From Chitinispirillales bacterium ANBcel5 (GTDB lineage Bacteria > Fibrobacterota > Chitinivibrionia > Chitinivibrionales > Chitinispirillaceae), in NCBI GenBank assembly GCA_029688955.1, contig JARUKZ010000009.1, forward strand, positions 62,001 through 126,000: 64,000 nucleotides of DNA. The letters run 5' to 3'. Below, piece after piece: positions 24,861 to 33,913 of the stretch; positions within the stretch are counted from its first letter, which is position 1; each line of letters begins with the position of its first letter. The notes under the pieces were generated by a model. That model saw only the letters and a list, made by a program, of their open reading frames with translations. It was not told the DNA's origin and did not search any database. The translations under genes were made by a program, and so were the position numbers.

Positions 24861-26010
24861 TATCAGCAGATTTTTGATTGAGGACGAGGAAAAATTAAGT
24901 CCTTATGCTAAAAAAAGTAGTGAGTCGTTTGGCAGGCAGCATCCTATAAAACGTGATCCGTTTAGACTCGAATTTGCTCGTGATGAAACAAGGATTCTTC
25001 ACTCCCCACCTTTTAGGCGCCTTAAGCATAAAACCCAGGTGTTTCTTTCGCCAAATAATGATCATATTTGTACACGAATGGAGCATGTTCTTCATGTTTC
25101 CAGTATAGCTTCTGTTATTGGGCGGTGTTTGAGTCTCAATATCGATCTGATTAATGCAATCGCCAGGGGGCATGATCTTGGGCACCCACCATTTGGTCAT
25201 GCTGGTGAAAGAGTGCTAAATAAACTTATTAAAAATAGGGGCGTTGAGAACGGTTTTAAACATGAAGTACATGGATTAAGGGTTGTTGATAAGCTTACCA
25301 ATTATGGAAAAGGTCTTAATCTTACCTACGAAGTGAGAGATGGAATCATTACTCATTGTGGTGAAAGTTTTGATAGAGTAGTGACACCGGATCGCAGTCG
25401 GTGTCTTCTGGAGCTTGAACAAATTACTGACAGATGTCATCTTCCGGCAACTCTTGAGGGATGCTTGGTACGGCTGGTTGATAGAATAGCGTATTTGGGC
25501 AGGGATTTAGAAGACGCTATAAAAGCAGGGTTGATTAAGAAAAATGATATCCCTCCGGAAATCTCAAAAGGACTTGGTAGTGATAATGGGAAAATAATTG
25601 GATCATTTGTTAACAATGTAATTGCAAATAGTGTCGGACATGATGCAATTATCATGAGCGAAGAAGTATTTGAGTTGATGAAACAATTAAAAAACTTCAA
25701 CTATACTCATATATATCTTCATCCTGAAGTTGAAAGAAAATCAAAAAAGGCTACTTATATGCTTGAGTTGCTCTATACTGAACTTGAAAAAATATTCGAT
25801 AAAACAGAAAGAGGGCAAAATAGTTCACTGGCGATTAACATTATTAGAGAAACCCCTACAATGGAAAATTTCTTTAATTTTATTAAAAACACAAATTACA
25901 ACGAAAAAACACCATCATGGCGTATTATAACTGATTATATAGCAGGAATGACTGATTTGTATGCAGAGCGTGTTTTTTCCCAACTCTTCATGCCAGCACC
26001 GGTCATATAA
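24844..26010 (+). CDS. dgt: Deoxyguanosinetriphosphate triphosphohydrolase-like protein
   Basis: HD-domain dNTPase of 388 residues. N-terminal RDPFRLEFARDETRILHSPPFRRLKHKTQVF is the family opener, followed by the metal site His81, His110-Asp111 (ARGHDLGHPPFGHAGE) and LVRLVDRIAYLGRDLEDA. Such enzymes split dNTPs into nucleosides and triphosphate, controlling the dNTP pool and sometimes limiting phage. The short (under 400 residue) type 2 form fits here. It overlaps the phosphatase gene and is followed 11 bases later by a zinc-ribbon gene. Confidence 0.92.
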   Translation: MKIEFDISRFLIEDEEKLSPYAKKSSESFGRQHPIKRDPFRLEFARDETRILHSPPFRRLKHKTQVFLSPNNDHICTRMEHVLHVSSIASVIGRCLSLNIDLINAIARGHDLGHPPFGHAGERVLNKLIKNRGVENGFKHEVHGLRVVDKLTNYGKGLNLTYEVRDGIITHCGESFDRVVTPDRSRCLLELEQITDRCHLPATLEGCLVRLVDRIAYLGRDLEDAIKAGLIKKNDIPPEISKGLGSDNGKIIGSFVNNVIANSVGHDAIIMSEEVFELMKQLKNFNYTHIYLHPEVERKSKKATYMLELLYTELEKIFDKTERGQNSSLAINIIRETPTMENFFNFIKNTNYNEKTPSWRIITDYIAGMTDLYAERVFSQLFMPAPVI

Positions 26011-26021
26011 CGTGAGGGAAA

Positions 26022-26270
26022 ATGGGTATTCAAAAACAATTAGGATCATTTATACTTTATGAGCTCTGGATTTCCTTTTGGAATAAACCAAATTGTAAAT
26101 GCCCAAAATGTGGTAATGTTAATATCGATTATTATGATCCATTTTTTTTTGCACCGTTGAGGTCCTTAAAAGGTAAACGTAGACTTATATGTTTATCATG
26201 TCATTTTGTCTGGCGTTCATCAAAAAACTCCAGTAGTTTTGCAAATCGTTTTGGACATAGAAAATTTTAA
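26022..26270 (+). CDS. Small zinc-ribbon protein
   Basis: 82 residues with CPKCGN and, 25 residues on, CLSCHFVW, giving a four-Cys zinc ribbon. Aromatic-rich YYDPFFFAPLRSL lies between. GAGGG lies shortly upstream of the ATG. No helicase or nuclease part is attached, and the family is unknown to me. It is last in a row with the phosphatase and dgt. It may bind nucleic acid or protein. Confidence 0.65.
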   Translation: MGIQKQLGSFILYELWISFWNKPNCKCPKCGNVNIDYYDPFFFAPLRSLKGKRRLICLSCHFVWRSSKNSSSFANRFGHRKF

Positions 26271-26486
26271 GTTTGCTTTCAGCAATATCGATTGGTTTTG
26301 AGGTTTTAATGTTCACATTACAAGCGGTTTCTGTCATACTTTTCATTTGCTGACTCAAACTTAACATGCAGACCTAATGCAAGCATAATACAAATTTTCA
26401 TGTTGTTTATTACACTACGGCCCACGCACTTAAACAGATTAAAACTGTATGGACGGGTTTTAATTTTGTGGTGTGGCTGTAAAACA

Positions 26487-26528
26487 AAAAGGCCCTAACT
26501 AACCATGTTATAGCAAGTTAGAGCCTTT
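26487..26528 (-). terminator. Terminator after tRNA-Pro
   Basis: On the minus strand AAAGGCTCTAACT and AGTTAGGGCCTTT pair (one mismatch) and are followed by TTGTTTT. It is positioned just past the 3' end of the tRNA gene. Confidence 0.7.
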
Positions 26529-26536
26529 GAATTTAA

Positions 26537-26610
26537 TCGGGGCGACTGGATTCGAACCAGCGACCACTTGAACCCCATTCAAGTACGCTACCAGGCTGCG
26601 CTACGCCCCG
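26537..26610 (-). tRNA. tRNA-Pro (anticodon GGG)
   Basis: On the minus strand the acceptor stem CGGGGCG/CGCCCCG is perfect. The D arm is GCGC-AGCCTGGTA-GCGT, the anticodon stem CTTGA/TCAAG encloses loop ATGGGGT (anticodon GGG), and the T arm is GCTGG-TTCGAAT-CCAGT. A discriminator A follows and no CCA is encoded, so CCA must be added by nucleotidyltransferase. Confidence 0.95.
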
Positions 26611-26666
26611 AACAGAGCCTAATATAAATCATGAAATACCGATTGCACAGTTGTTTTTTAAATTAT

Positions 26667-27254
26667 TTAAGAATGATCTTTTTTAAATAATTTTTCCTTA
26701 AGTCTTATATTGCGCTCCTTTAGACTAAGCTGACATCCACAATAATCCTGTCGGTATAAACCAAGACTATTACTGAGAGCTATACTTTTTCTAAATCCAT
26801 CCTTTTTCTTAAAATTGAAAGGAATATATTCCATCTCTTGTTCTCTGGCTGCTAAAGCTCCTGTTTCATTTAACATGGTAATGTTTTTGTGAGGGCTCAC
26901 ACTCATTACAGATGTAAAAGCAGACCATCCTAAATTTTTGCAAAAAGAAGCAGTACGTCTTAATCTCAGTAAAAAGCATTCACGACACCTCTGCCCACCT
27001 TCTGGAGTATTCTCAAGATCTTTTACTACTTGAGTCCACAAAGAGGGCTCATAACTATCTGCGCTGAATGGTATATTGTAGCGTTCTGCAACTTTTTGGG
27101 CTTCGGCAAAACGAAGTTCATACTCTGTAACAGGGTATATGTTATGATTACAAAAAAAACAATGTAGCTGATATTCTGCTCTCAATAGATTAATTACGTA
27201 AGCTTCATCCGGTGCACAACATATATGTAACACTATTTTAGGAAGCACAGACAT
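26667..27254 (-). CDS. queH: Epoxyqueuosine reductase QueH
   Basis: The ATG at 27254 follows AGGAGG by eight bases; the upstream in-frame start at 27275 is rejected. The QueH hallmark is present: [11 protein letters not shown] at the N-terminus, [13 protein letters not shown], and YCGCQLS near the end. These supply the four Cys of the [4Fe-4S] cluster and the redox Cys pair. It reduces epoxyqueuosine to queuosine in tRNA anticodons and stands in for QueG. It overlaps or abuts the TPR gene and ends the five-gene hisI operon. Confidence 0.92.
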   Translation of the reverse strand: MSVLPKIVLHICCAPDEAYVINLLRAEYQLHCFFCNHNIYPVTEYELRFAEAQKVAERYNIPFSADSYEPSLWTQVVKDLENTPEGGQRCRECFLLRLRRTASFCKNLGWSAFTSVMSVSPHKNITMLNETGALAAREQEMEYIPFNFKKKDGFRKSIALSNSLGLYRQDYCGCQLSLKERNIRLKEKLFKKDHS

Positions 27255-27258
27255 AGCT

Positions 27259-28839
27259 CTATCCTCCTGGAGCAATGGAGTGTGAGTGTAGATGTGAAAT
27301 AAAGGAGTTTTTCCTCTTTCTGAATTTTATAACATTATAGATTCCCAGAAAGGAAGCGTATAGGGCCAAAACTACCAGAAAACCTTTAAAGCCAAAGAAA
27401 GCAGAAAAAGGGAAAAGCAAAGAGATGAATACAATGCTCATACAAAGAATAATAGAGCGGGTAATATAGAAGCTGAAAATATATTTTCGATAATCAATAG
27501 GACTTTGCCCAATAAACCGTAAGAAACGGAATCCTTCCTGTGCCGATTTACTTCTAAGTCGCTTGTGTTTAGAGAAGTTACTCATGATTTCATCCCATCC
27601 GTTTCTTTGCACATAATGAAATATCATAGGTAGGATGAATCTGGTATGATTTTGCTCTAAAAGTATTTCTACCATTGGTGGTATAAGGTCCTTTTCGGCA
27701 GGCATACTCTTAAAAGCCTTGTTTAGATAATGAAATGAGGTGTGGTTCTGTCCAAGTTCTTTATAAAAATCTGCGAGAAACCAGTAATCTTCTGTACAAT
27801 AAGGTTTTTCCTGTTCAATCACCTGTTTTACAATTTTAACCATTTGAGTATAGGAGCCAGATGATCTTAAAAAAATGTAATAATCCCTGAGAATTTCAGA
27901 ATTATCCGATTCAAGGGAAAGTGCTTTTTGAAAGCACTTTTCTGCTTCATCATATTCTTTTTGCTCTGTTAACGCGATGCCTTTTACCCTGTATCCTTCT
28001 GAGTCTATAGGGGCAATGTCGATTGCCTTCTGGGCAGAGCGTACAGCAAGCTCAGTTTGGTTGCTACTCAAGTACACGTAGGCTAAATCAACATAGCCTA
28101 CCGGAGAGTTAGGGTAGAGTCTAATTGATTCTTTAGCAATTGAGGTGGCTTTTTCTATCTGGTTACCCTGAGAGAGACAGAAAGCAAGACGAGACATAAA
28201 CAGAATGTTTTTGGGGGATTTTTTCAGTGCATTCTGGTACAGTTTTATAGCAGTATTTGGTTTACCCATAAAAAGGAGGTGGTCGGCGAAAAGATCCCTT
28301 ACTTCATCTAGATTAGGGTTAATCTGCAGTGCTGCTTCAAAGCAAACCTCAGCGTCTTCAAAACGACCTAATCTGTTGTAAGCGATAGCTGCATTTCTGA
28401 ATGCTTCGGGATTTTCAATTTTTCCCTGTTTCTTTATTTTTTCAAAATAGTAGATAGCCCTGTGTGGGTTATTGATTTCAGTGTAGTACCAAATCAAAGC
28501 AGTTAGAACCGGTTCACTTTCGGGTTGGTACTTCAGGGCATTTAAAAGATGCTTCCCACCACTTTTTACCTGGTTTAACATTGAATGGGCATAGAATAGC
28601 CCTAACAGGCAATCAATGTTGTTTCTGTTCAACTCCAGTGCTTTATGGAGAAATGGCAAAGCTTCTTTAGGTTTGTTTTGCTCAATGTAGATCCTGGAAT
28701 AGAGAAAATAGATCTCCCATTCATCTTTGAAGAAATCTTCATATTGATTGAGCAATTCATAGGCATCATCAAAGAGGCAAAGCTCAAGTAATTCCTGTGT
28801 TTTATCCACAAGTTGGGCTAAATCTAACCATTGTTCCAT
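27259..28839 (-). CDS. TPR-repeat membrane protein
   Basis: 526 residues. About eleven TPR units fill residues 5-400, for example AYELLNQYEDFFKDEWEIYFLYSRIYIEQNKPKEALPF, NCLLGLFYAHSMLNQ and AEKCFQKALSLESDNSEILRDYYIF. After a linker, two to three hydrophobic helices (about 450-510, IILCMSIVFISLLFPFSAFFGF) anchor the C-terminus. No signal peptide, so the TPR part is probably cytoplasmic. It is flanked by rseC and queH; no direct link to either is known. Confidence 0.8.
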   Translation of the reverse strand: MEQWLDLAQLVDKTQELLELCLFDDAYELLNQYEDFFKDEWEIYFLYSRIYIEQNKPKEALPFLHKALELNRNNIDCLLGLFYAHSMLNQVKSGGKHLLNALKYQPESEPVLTALIWYYTEINNPHRAIYYFEKIKKQGKIENPEAFRNAAIAYNRLGRFEDAEVCFEAALQINPNLDEVRDLFADHLLFMGKPNTAIKLYQNALKKSPKNILFMSRLAFCLSQGNQIEKATSIAKESIRLYPNSPVGYVDLAYVYLSSNQTELAVRSAQKAIDIAPIDSEGYRVKGIALTEQKEYDEAEKCFQKALSLESDNSEILRDYYIFLRSSGSYTQMVKIVKQVIEQEKPYCTEDYWFLADFYKELGQNHTSFHYLNKAFKSMPAEKDLIPPMVEILLEQNHTRFILPMIFHYVQRNGWDEIMSNFSKHKRLRSKSAQEGFRFLRFIGQSPIDYRKYIFSFYITRSIILCMSIVFISLLFPFSAFFGFKGFLVVLALYASFLGIYNVIKFRKRKNSFISHLHSHSIAPGG

Positions 28840-28882
28840 TTTTATGCTCTATGCTCCAAATTTTTAAGAGCCTGATTATTTA

Positions 28883-29326
28883 CTAAAGGAGATATGTTGG
28901 GTACTTTCTCTTAAAGCACAGATCCATTATTTTAAGTATACAAAAACCACCCAAAAAAGAGAAAACGGTAGTTAGTACCACAAGAGGGGACTCAATCATA
29001 TCTGGTCTTACAATATACCAAAGAATCATGGCTAAAAGTGCCATCATAATTGGGATACCAAAAACGACCAATCCTACAATCCCTGAGTGTGGGACAAAGT
29101 GAGTGAATTGAATTGTTTGCCCCAGCTTATAGTTAGAGGTATCAACTACAGCAATAGACGCTTTCTTAGCATTCTCTTTTCCTGCACAAGATAAACACCC
29201 ACCACCACAGCCGCCTCGTTTAGGTTCAGATACATTACAATCACTTTGGAGTATAACCAGAAGATTGTTTTTATTGATCTTACAGATCGTTCCACTGCGT
29301 TTTTCTTTTTCAATAAGTTTTATCAT
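28883..29326 (-). CDS. RseC/MucC-like positive regulator (SoxR-reducing system)
   Basis: 147 residues: an N-terminal soluble domain with GGCGGGCLSCAG, the Cys-rich motif of the RseC_MucC family (Pfam), then two membrane helices (about 85-107 and 112-133). RseC family proteins influence anti-sigma RseA and SoxR reduction and occur near Rnf electron-transport genes; no Rnf genes are seen here. It lies 18 bases downstream of alr and 43 bases upstream of the TPR gene in the same operon. Confidence 0.85.
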   Translation of the reverse strand: MIKLIEKEKRSGTICKINKNNLLVILQSDCNVSEPKRGGCGGGCLSCAGKENAKKASIAVVDTSNYKLGQTIQFTHFVPHSGIVGLVVFGIPIMMALLAMILWYIVRPDMIESPLVVLTTVFSFLGGFCILKIMDLCFKRKYPTYLL

Positions 29327-29344
29327 ATTATAGCTTGAAAGAGG

Positions 29345-30532
29345 TTAAAATGTCTGTCCTGGTCTATAGTGTACGATTTTGTTATTTAAAAGATAAACAC
29401 GATCGACAGATGCTCCCAAGTTGCAGAGGGTTTCATAACCGATTGTTTTTCCTAATACCGCAATATCATCTGCGTGGATTTCGAGTTCACCCTGAGAGCC
29501 AATTGCTACAACTTCATCCCCAATTGAGATATCTGGATTCGGGCCTGCATCAACCATTGTATAATCCATTGTAACATTACCAGCCACCTTATAACGTCTG
29601 TATCCGATAAGCAGTTCACCTTTGGAACTTAGGAACCTTGGGTAACCGTGAGCGTATCCAAGAGCAACTGTTGCTATCCATGTTTCACAGTTAGTGACAT
29701 AGTGTCCACCATAAGAGATCGCAGTATGAGCGGGAACTTTTTTCATTTTTACTATTCTGGATTTTAAGGACACGACCTGTTTTAAATTAAGAGAAAAGTT
29801 CTGAGTCGGGTCTGGTTTACACCCATAAAGAGCTATACCAGGCCTAACCAAGGTGCATTCATAGGGATTAAAGCGCATGCAGGTAGCACTGTTTCCATAA
29901 TGGATATGGAGTGGGGGGGAACCCCGTTCAATCAGATTTATGATGCAGTTTCTAAACAGTTTCAGTTGCTGATCAACACTTGTTGTCTTTGGTTCATCAG
30001 CACAGGCCATGTGAGTATATACCCCTTCGAATTTAAGGGACGGGGAATCTTCAATCACATTTATTATTTCATCGAGTTCGTTGGGCAGTAAACCCATTCG
30101 ACTCATTCCTGTATCGATATTTATATGAAATCTTACATTAAGCGGATATGACTTCCATCTGTATAAGTCTGATGGATCGTTTAGAGAGAAAATTAAATTA
30201 TTATCAAAACCGACGCGAAGCTGATCTTCTGTTGCACGACCCAGTACAAAAATTGAGCCAACGATGCCTGCTTTTCTGAGAGCAAACGCCTCTTCAGGTC
30301 GTGCTACTGCAAAAAAGTTAACCCCACCATCACGCTCAAGGGTTCGTGCAACAGCAGTGCTACCGCAACCGTAAGCACAATCTTTAATGACAGCCATAAC
30401 CTCGGTTTTATCGGGGATTAAAGAGCTGATTTCTTTAAGATTATGCAATAAATTGTCGAGATTAACCTCTATGTGAGGAGAATAGGGAGAAATAATCTCT
30501 TTTATTTTAACTTTTGTCCTACTATCTTCCAT
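29345..30532 (-). CDS. alr: Alanine racemase
   Basis: Fold-type III PLP enzyme of 395 residues with Lys50 in VMAVIKDCAYGCG (Schiff base), FHINIDTGMSRMGLL, and the second catalytic base Tyr in AISYGGHY. The C-terminal beta domain includes VTMDYTMVDAG. It makes D-Ala for peptidoglycan. The usual ADAYGHG after Lys is DCAYGCG, a mild variation. Its start overlaps the hisI end by 31 bases. Confidence 0.93.
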   Translation of the reverse strand: MEDSRTKVKIKEIISPYSPHIEVNLDNLLHNLKEISSLIPDKTEVMAVIKDCAYGCGSTAVARTLERDGGVNFFAVARPEEAFALRKAGIVGSIFVLGRATEDQLRVGFDNNLIFSLNDPSDLYRWKSYPLNVRFHINIDTGMSRMGLLPNELDEIINVIEDSPSLKFEGVYTHMACADEPKTTSVDQQLKLFRNCIINLIERGSPPLHIHYGNSATCMRFNPYECTLVRPGIALYGCKPDPTQNFSLNLKQVVSLKSRIVKMKKVPAHTAISYGGHYVTNCETWIATVALGYAHGYPRFLSSKGELLIGYRRYKVAGNVTMDYTMVDAGPNPDISIGDEVVAIGSQGELEIHADDIAVLGKTIGYETLCNLGASVDRVYLLNNKIVHYRPGQTF

Positions 30533-30858
30533 TCACCATCTTCTCTCTTTCTAAAAAAGCAGGAGAGGTAATTTTCATGACAAGCAGCACCTGTTTGATC
30601 AATTTTAAAAAGAAGTGCATCACCATCACAATCTATGAAAATATCACGGACCTTTTGAACATGCCCAGATGTTTCACCTTTTTTCCAGCGTTTCTGTCTG
30701 CTTCTACTCCAGTAGACCATATCACCTGACTCAATAGTTTCTGAAAGGGTCTCTTTATTCATATAAGCAAGCATCAACACTTCATTACTCGTTGCATCCT
30801 GAGCTATTGCAGTTACAAGACCTTTTTCATCAAATTTTACCAAATCCAGCAAATTCAT
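30502..30858 (-). CDS. hisI: Phosphoribosyl-AMP cyclohydrolase
   Basis: 118 residues containing the whole domain: VLMLAYMNKETL, VYWSRSRQKRWKKGETSGHVQ, the Mg site DCDGDALLF and Zn Cys residues in TGAACHENYLSCFF. It opens the PR-AMP ring in histidine synthesis. The HisE (pyrophosphohydrolase) half is absent, so HisE must be a separate gene. No other his gene is adjacent. First gene of an operon with alr, rseC, a TPR gene and queH. Confidence 0.95.
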   Translation of the reverse strand: MNLLDLVKFDEKGLVTAIAQDATSNEVLMLAYMNKETLSETIESGDMVYWSRSRQKRWKKGETSGHVQKVRDIFIDCDGDALLFKIDQTGAACHENYLSCFFRKREDGEWKIVGQKLK

Positions 30859-31106
30859 TAAGAAAAACCTCCATTAGAAATGATACATCAACAAAGCTTA
30901 ATGTGCAAATTTTATTCCATGAACTTCTATTTTTAATTCATTACATTCAGGTATTCAAAACACGCTCCATAAGCCTGTAAGTAGTCGTCCGGGACCGTAT
31001 ATTGAACACGCCTTTAAAAGAAGTTTTAAGCAAGAAAGTTTGGAAAATACTTAATGCAAGAGAAAGCTGAAGTAAAAATTAGATAATCAACCTAGTTAAG
31101 GCCATA

Positions 31107-31139
31107 GAAAAACGGGGCACGTAATACAAATACCCCGTT
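31107..31139 (-). terminator. Terminator after proA
   Basis: AACGGGG (31111-31117) pairs with CCCCGTT (31133-31139); on the minus strand the hairpin is followed by TTTTTC. It lies about 20 bases past the proA stop. Confidence 0.65.
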
Positions 31140-31157
31140 GAATAATATTAAAACTGT

Positions 31158-32423
31158 TTATTCTCTGATTTGCCCATTTCCTTCAACCACCCATTTATAG
31201 GTAGTAAGGTCTTCTACTCCCATTGGCCCCCTAGAGTGTAACTTATCGGTAGAAATACCTATTTCGCATCCCATTCCGTATTCTCCACCATCGGCAAAAC
31301 GAGTGCTGGCATTCACGATTACAGAAGAGGAATCAACCAGAGTTATAAATTTTGACATCTCCTCTTTTGATTCTGTAAGTATAGAATCGGTGTGATGTGA
31401 GCCATAGTTATTAATATGTGCAATTGCTTCATCAATACTATCAACCGTTTTCACTGCAAGTCTAAGATCCAAGTACTCTTCAGCCCAGTCACTTTCACTG
31501 GCAGTACTGATGTTTTCACCAAATGTAAGTATAGCTTCATCACCGAAAATTTTGACACCCTTATGCTGCAAAGCAGAAAGGATCTTCTTTTTAAAATCAG
31601 CAGAAAGGCGACTATCAAGAATTAGTGTTTCCATTGCATTGCATACCCCCGGCCTTTGAACTTTTGCATTTACCACAATGGGTAAAGCCTTGCTTTCATC
31701 GGCATTAGGGGAAACATAGATGTGACAAATTCCCTTATAATGTTTGATCACTGGTATACGGCTCTTTTCAACTACCATTCTAATAAGATTTTCACCACCT
31801 CTTGGGATTATTAAATCTATAAAGTTTTCCAACTTAAGCATATGCTCAACAGCGCTTCTATCAGTAGTTGGGATCACCTGAAGAGCATTCTTAGGAAGCC
31901 CAGTGTCTTCAAGCGCCTGACTAAAAAGAGAGGCGAGTGCCATATTTGAGTAGAATGCCTCGGAACCGCCACGAAGAATAACTGCATTTTGTGATTTCAA
32001 ACATATCGCAGCGGCATCAATGGTTACATTTGGTCTGGATTCGTAAATAATTCCGATTACCCCTATAGGTACTCTCATTTTTTCAATAATTAGCCCATTT
32101 GGCCGTTCTCGTCGATCATACTTTTGTCCTACACAGGATTTTAACTCGGCTACTTCCCCCAAACCCCTAATCATTGAAGTAATAGTTTTGTCTGAAAGGG
32201 TTAGTCGATCAAGCATAGCATTCGATAGACCCTTGTTTTTTCCATTTTCAAGGTCTTTACTATTTTCAGCTTGAAGGGATTGTTTTTGTGATTCCAAAAG
32301 CTCAGCCATGCGTACCAGTGCCTTGTTGATTTCACTTACCTTTACGCTTTGAAGAGTCATTGCGGCATTTTTACTTTTATTAGCTATTTCAGCGACCATG
32401 TTTTCGGTGTTTTTTTCTTCCAT
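31158..32423 (-). CDS. proA: Gamma-glutamyl phosphate reductase
   Basis: Aldehyde-dehydrogenase-fold enzyme of 421 residues: PIGVIGIIYESRPNVTIDAAA, VILRGGSEAFYSN, and catalytic Cys261 in VQRPGVCNAMETL, plus ADGGEYGMGCEIGISTDKLHSRGPMG near the C-terminus. It reduces glutamyl-5-phosphate to the semialdehyde in proline synthesis. It is alone; proB, usually adjacent, is not in this window. A hairpin follows the stop. Confidence 0.95.
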   Translation of the reverse strand: MEEKNTENMVAEIANKSKNAAMTLQSVKVSEINKALVRMAELLESQKQSLQAENSKDLENGKNKGLSNAMLDRLTLSDKTITSMIRGLGEVAELKSCVGQKYDRRERPNGLIIEKMRVPIGVIGIIYESRPNVTIDAAAICLKSQNAVILRGGSEAFYSNMALASLFSQALEDTGLPKNALQVIPTTDRSAVEHMLKLENFIDLIIPRGGENLIRMVVEKSRIPVIKHYKGICHIYVSPNADESKALPIVVNAKVQRPGVCNAMETLILDSRLSADFKKKILSALQHKGVKIFGDEAILTFGENISTASESDWAEEYLDLRLAVKTVDSIDEAIAHINNYGSHHTDSILTESKEEMSKFITLVDSSSVIVNASTRFADGGEYGMGCEIGISTDKLHSRGPMGVEDLTTYKWVVEGNGQIRE

Positions 32424-32529
32424 TGTATTAAACCTTGATCAGAGTTTAGGTAAAGAATATTTGGTTGGGTTAAAAGTGGTAGTGATTAGATAACAAAGTA
32501 ATTTTTGGTTTTTTTGGGGTCAATAGTAT

Positions 32530-32542
32530 GGGGACGGAGTTG
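32530..32542 (+). repeat. REP-like repeat, left end
   Basis: GGGGACGGAGTTG. Its first 12 bases are the exact reverse complement of AACTCCGTCCCC at 33805-33816 beyond the transposase gene, giving inverted ends about 1.29 kb apart. Confidence 0.75.
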
Positions 32543-32575
32543 CGTATATTCTTCTTGTGAGAATGGATATTATTT

Positions 32576-32600
32576 GGGACGGAGTTGTTTTTCAACTTCT
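32576..32600 (+). repeat. REP-like repeat, internal copy with hairpin
   Basis: GGGACGGAGTTG occurs again 46 bases from the left end, and here AGTTG-TTTTT-CAACT folds. A GGAG tetranucleotide leading into a small hairpin is the form RAYT enzymes recognise in other bacteria. Confidence 0.6.
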
Positions 32601-32757
32601 TCAATAATCCCTTATCTGTAGTTTTTTTTAAGAGATGATATCTAAATCTGAATCGGATAAGGGGGTGCATCAATGCTACGAAAAGTTGGACATACCAGCT
32701 TTTGGAGGAATAAGGGTCGAAGGAATTAAGAGTTAAAGAGTGTAAAAATTGATATAG

Positions 32758-33726
32758 TTAAATGAGGTAGTATCGCCACTTCTCCGATGTACCTTTTTTT
32801 ATAAGCCTGTACACTGAACTGGCATTTATATCTAGGAATTGGGCAATCATATTGATGGTATACCCATAGCCATCTTGAGAGACTTTGCAAAAAATGGCTT
32901 TGGTTTTGGAATTTATACAATTATACCCTCTGCTTACTACTCTTGCAGGAGGTGCTTTGTTTTTATTACATACGTTGTGGAAAATTGTGCTTAAAGATGG
33001 GCGGTTTTGGATTAATTGAGTCTTTATACAACGAATTTTTTGGAATTTCATAGTTGTTTTATTTACAAAATCAGGACTGCCGATTATTCTATTATCTCTT
33101 AATACTCTTTCCTTGCTAATACCATCAATTTCACACGAAGAACCTATGAGCTGCCACTCTTTACCAGGTTTGTTTATTCCATTTTCTAACCATTCAATGT
33201 ACTCCTTACGAGCATCAATTGTGGTTTTGCCAAAACACTGCAAAGTATCAGAAAGTGAAAACCAGTCTCGGTTATCTGTTCCTATTATACATGAGTGACC
33301 AGACCAGTGATATTGTGAAAGGTCTTTTAAGTCTTTGTGTAATCGTGAGCTAAGAGGATCGAGATGTACATGCCGTATAAGATCCCGGATGTACCAGTGG
33401 TGCTGCACCAGAGTTGACTGGTATCTGTCTTGAAACAAGTAACCATGTCTGCTATGACGGATATTGTAGTATCTGGCATGAGAGCCATTAATCCTTCGCA
33501 TTATAGTAGAAAGGGGAGCATTAAGTGGGCGTAAAATCATCTGATAGTGGTTATCCATTAGAACATAACCAAAGCACTGACAACCGCTCTCCGTTAAAAC
33601 ATCTCCAACTTTTGATAAAAATCTCTCTTTATCATGGTTGTCTCTGAAAAGCTCAATACCGTCTATACCCCGTGACATCACGTGGTGTATCTCTCCGAGA
33701 AGAGAGATGCGGGCTTTTATTGGCAT
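32758..33726 (-). CDS. RAYT-type (REP-associated tyrosine) transposase, catalytic residues substituted
   Basis: 322 residues. The N-terminus matches the Y1 transposase IS200-like domain: EIHHVMSRGIDGIELFRD, CFGYVLMDNHYQMILRP, TIMRRINGSHARYYN and GYLFQDRYQS. In relatives the second motif reads NHxH; here it is His60-Tyr61-Gln62, so the second metal His is Gln. The usual R-Y-I-H-L-N-P segment reads RHVHLDP, putting His119 where the nucleophilic Tyr is expected. A C-terminal HTH-like piece (MIAQFLDINASSVYRLI) is present. The frame is intact. It is either inactive for cleavage or works on DNA by binding only. No SD of note. Flanked by inverted GGGGACGGAGTT repeats. Confidence 0.82.
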   Translation of the reverse strand: MPIKARISLLGEIHHVMSRGIDGIELFRDNHDKERFLSKVGDVLTESGCQCFGYVLMDNHYQMILRPLNAPLSTIMRRINGSHARYYNIRHSRHGYLFQDRYQSTLVQHHWYIRDLIRHVHLDPLSSRLHKDLKDLSQYHWSGHSCIIGTDNRDWFSLSDTLQCFGKTTIDARKEYIEWLENGINKPGKEWQLIGSSCEIDGISKERVLRDNRIIGSPDFVNKTTMKFQKIRCIKTQLIQNRPSLSTIFHNVCNKNKAPPARVVSRGYNCINSKTKAIFCKVSQDGYGYTINMIAQFLDINASSVYRLIKKGTSEKWRYYLI

Positions 33727-33804
33727 AACTATAAGATAAATCTGTATTTAGTGGGAGGCAAAGGAATAATAGTAACCAGACGAAAATTTATGAAATGGAA
33801 TTCA

Positions 33805-33816
33805 AACTCCGTCCCC
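33805..33816 (-). repeat. REP-like repeat, right end
   Basis: AACTCCGTCCCC, inverted relative to 32530-32542. It lies about 80 bases upstream of the transposase start codon. Confidence 0.75.
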
Positions 33817-33913
33817 ACCCCTAAAATCTACAAATAATTTGTACCACATACGATTAATAGCCTATATTCTCTATCTTTTATATTCCATCTTACCGGTTTA
33901 ATCAGGAGATACA

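Larger units (their letters stand above)
32424..32757. other. Left flank of the RAYT element
   Basis: No gene. It contains two GGGACGGAGTTG repeats and an 8-bp inverted repeat, CCCTTATC (32609-32616) with GATAAGGG (32656-32663). This is probably element-borne non-coding DNA between proA and the transposase gene. Confidence 0.6.

Noticed and set aside
26185..26367. Minus-strand 60-codon frame after the zinc-ribbon gene
   Set aside because: No SD, it overlaps a supported gene and its sequence is unlike any family.
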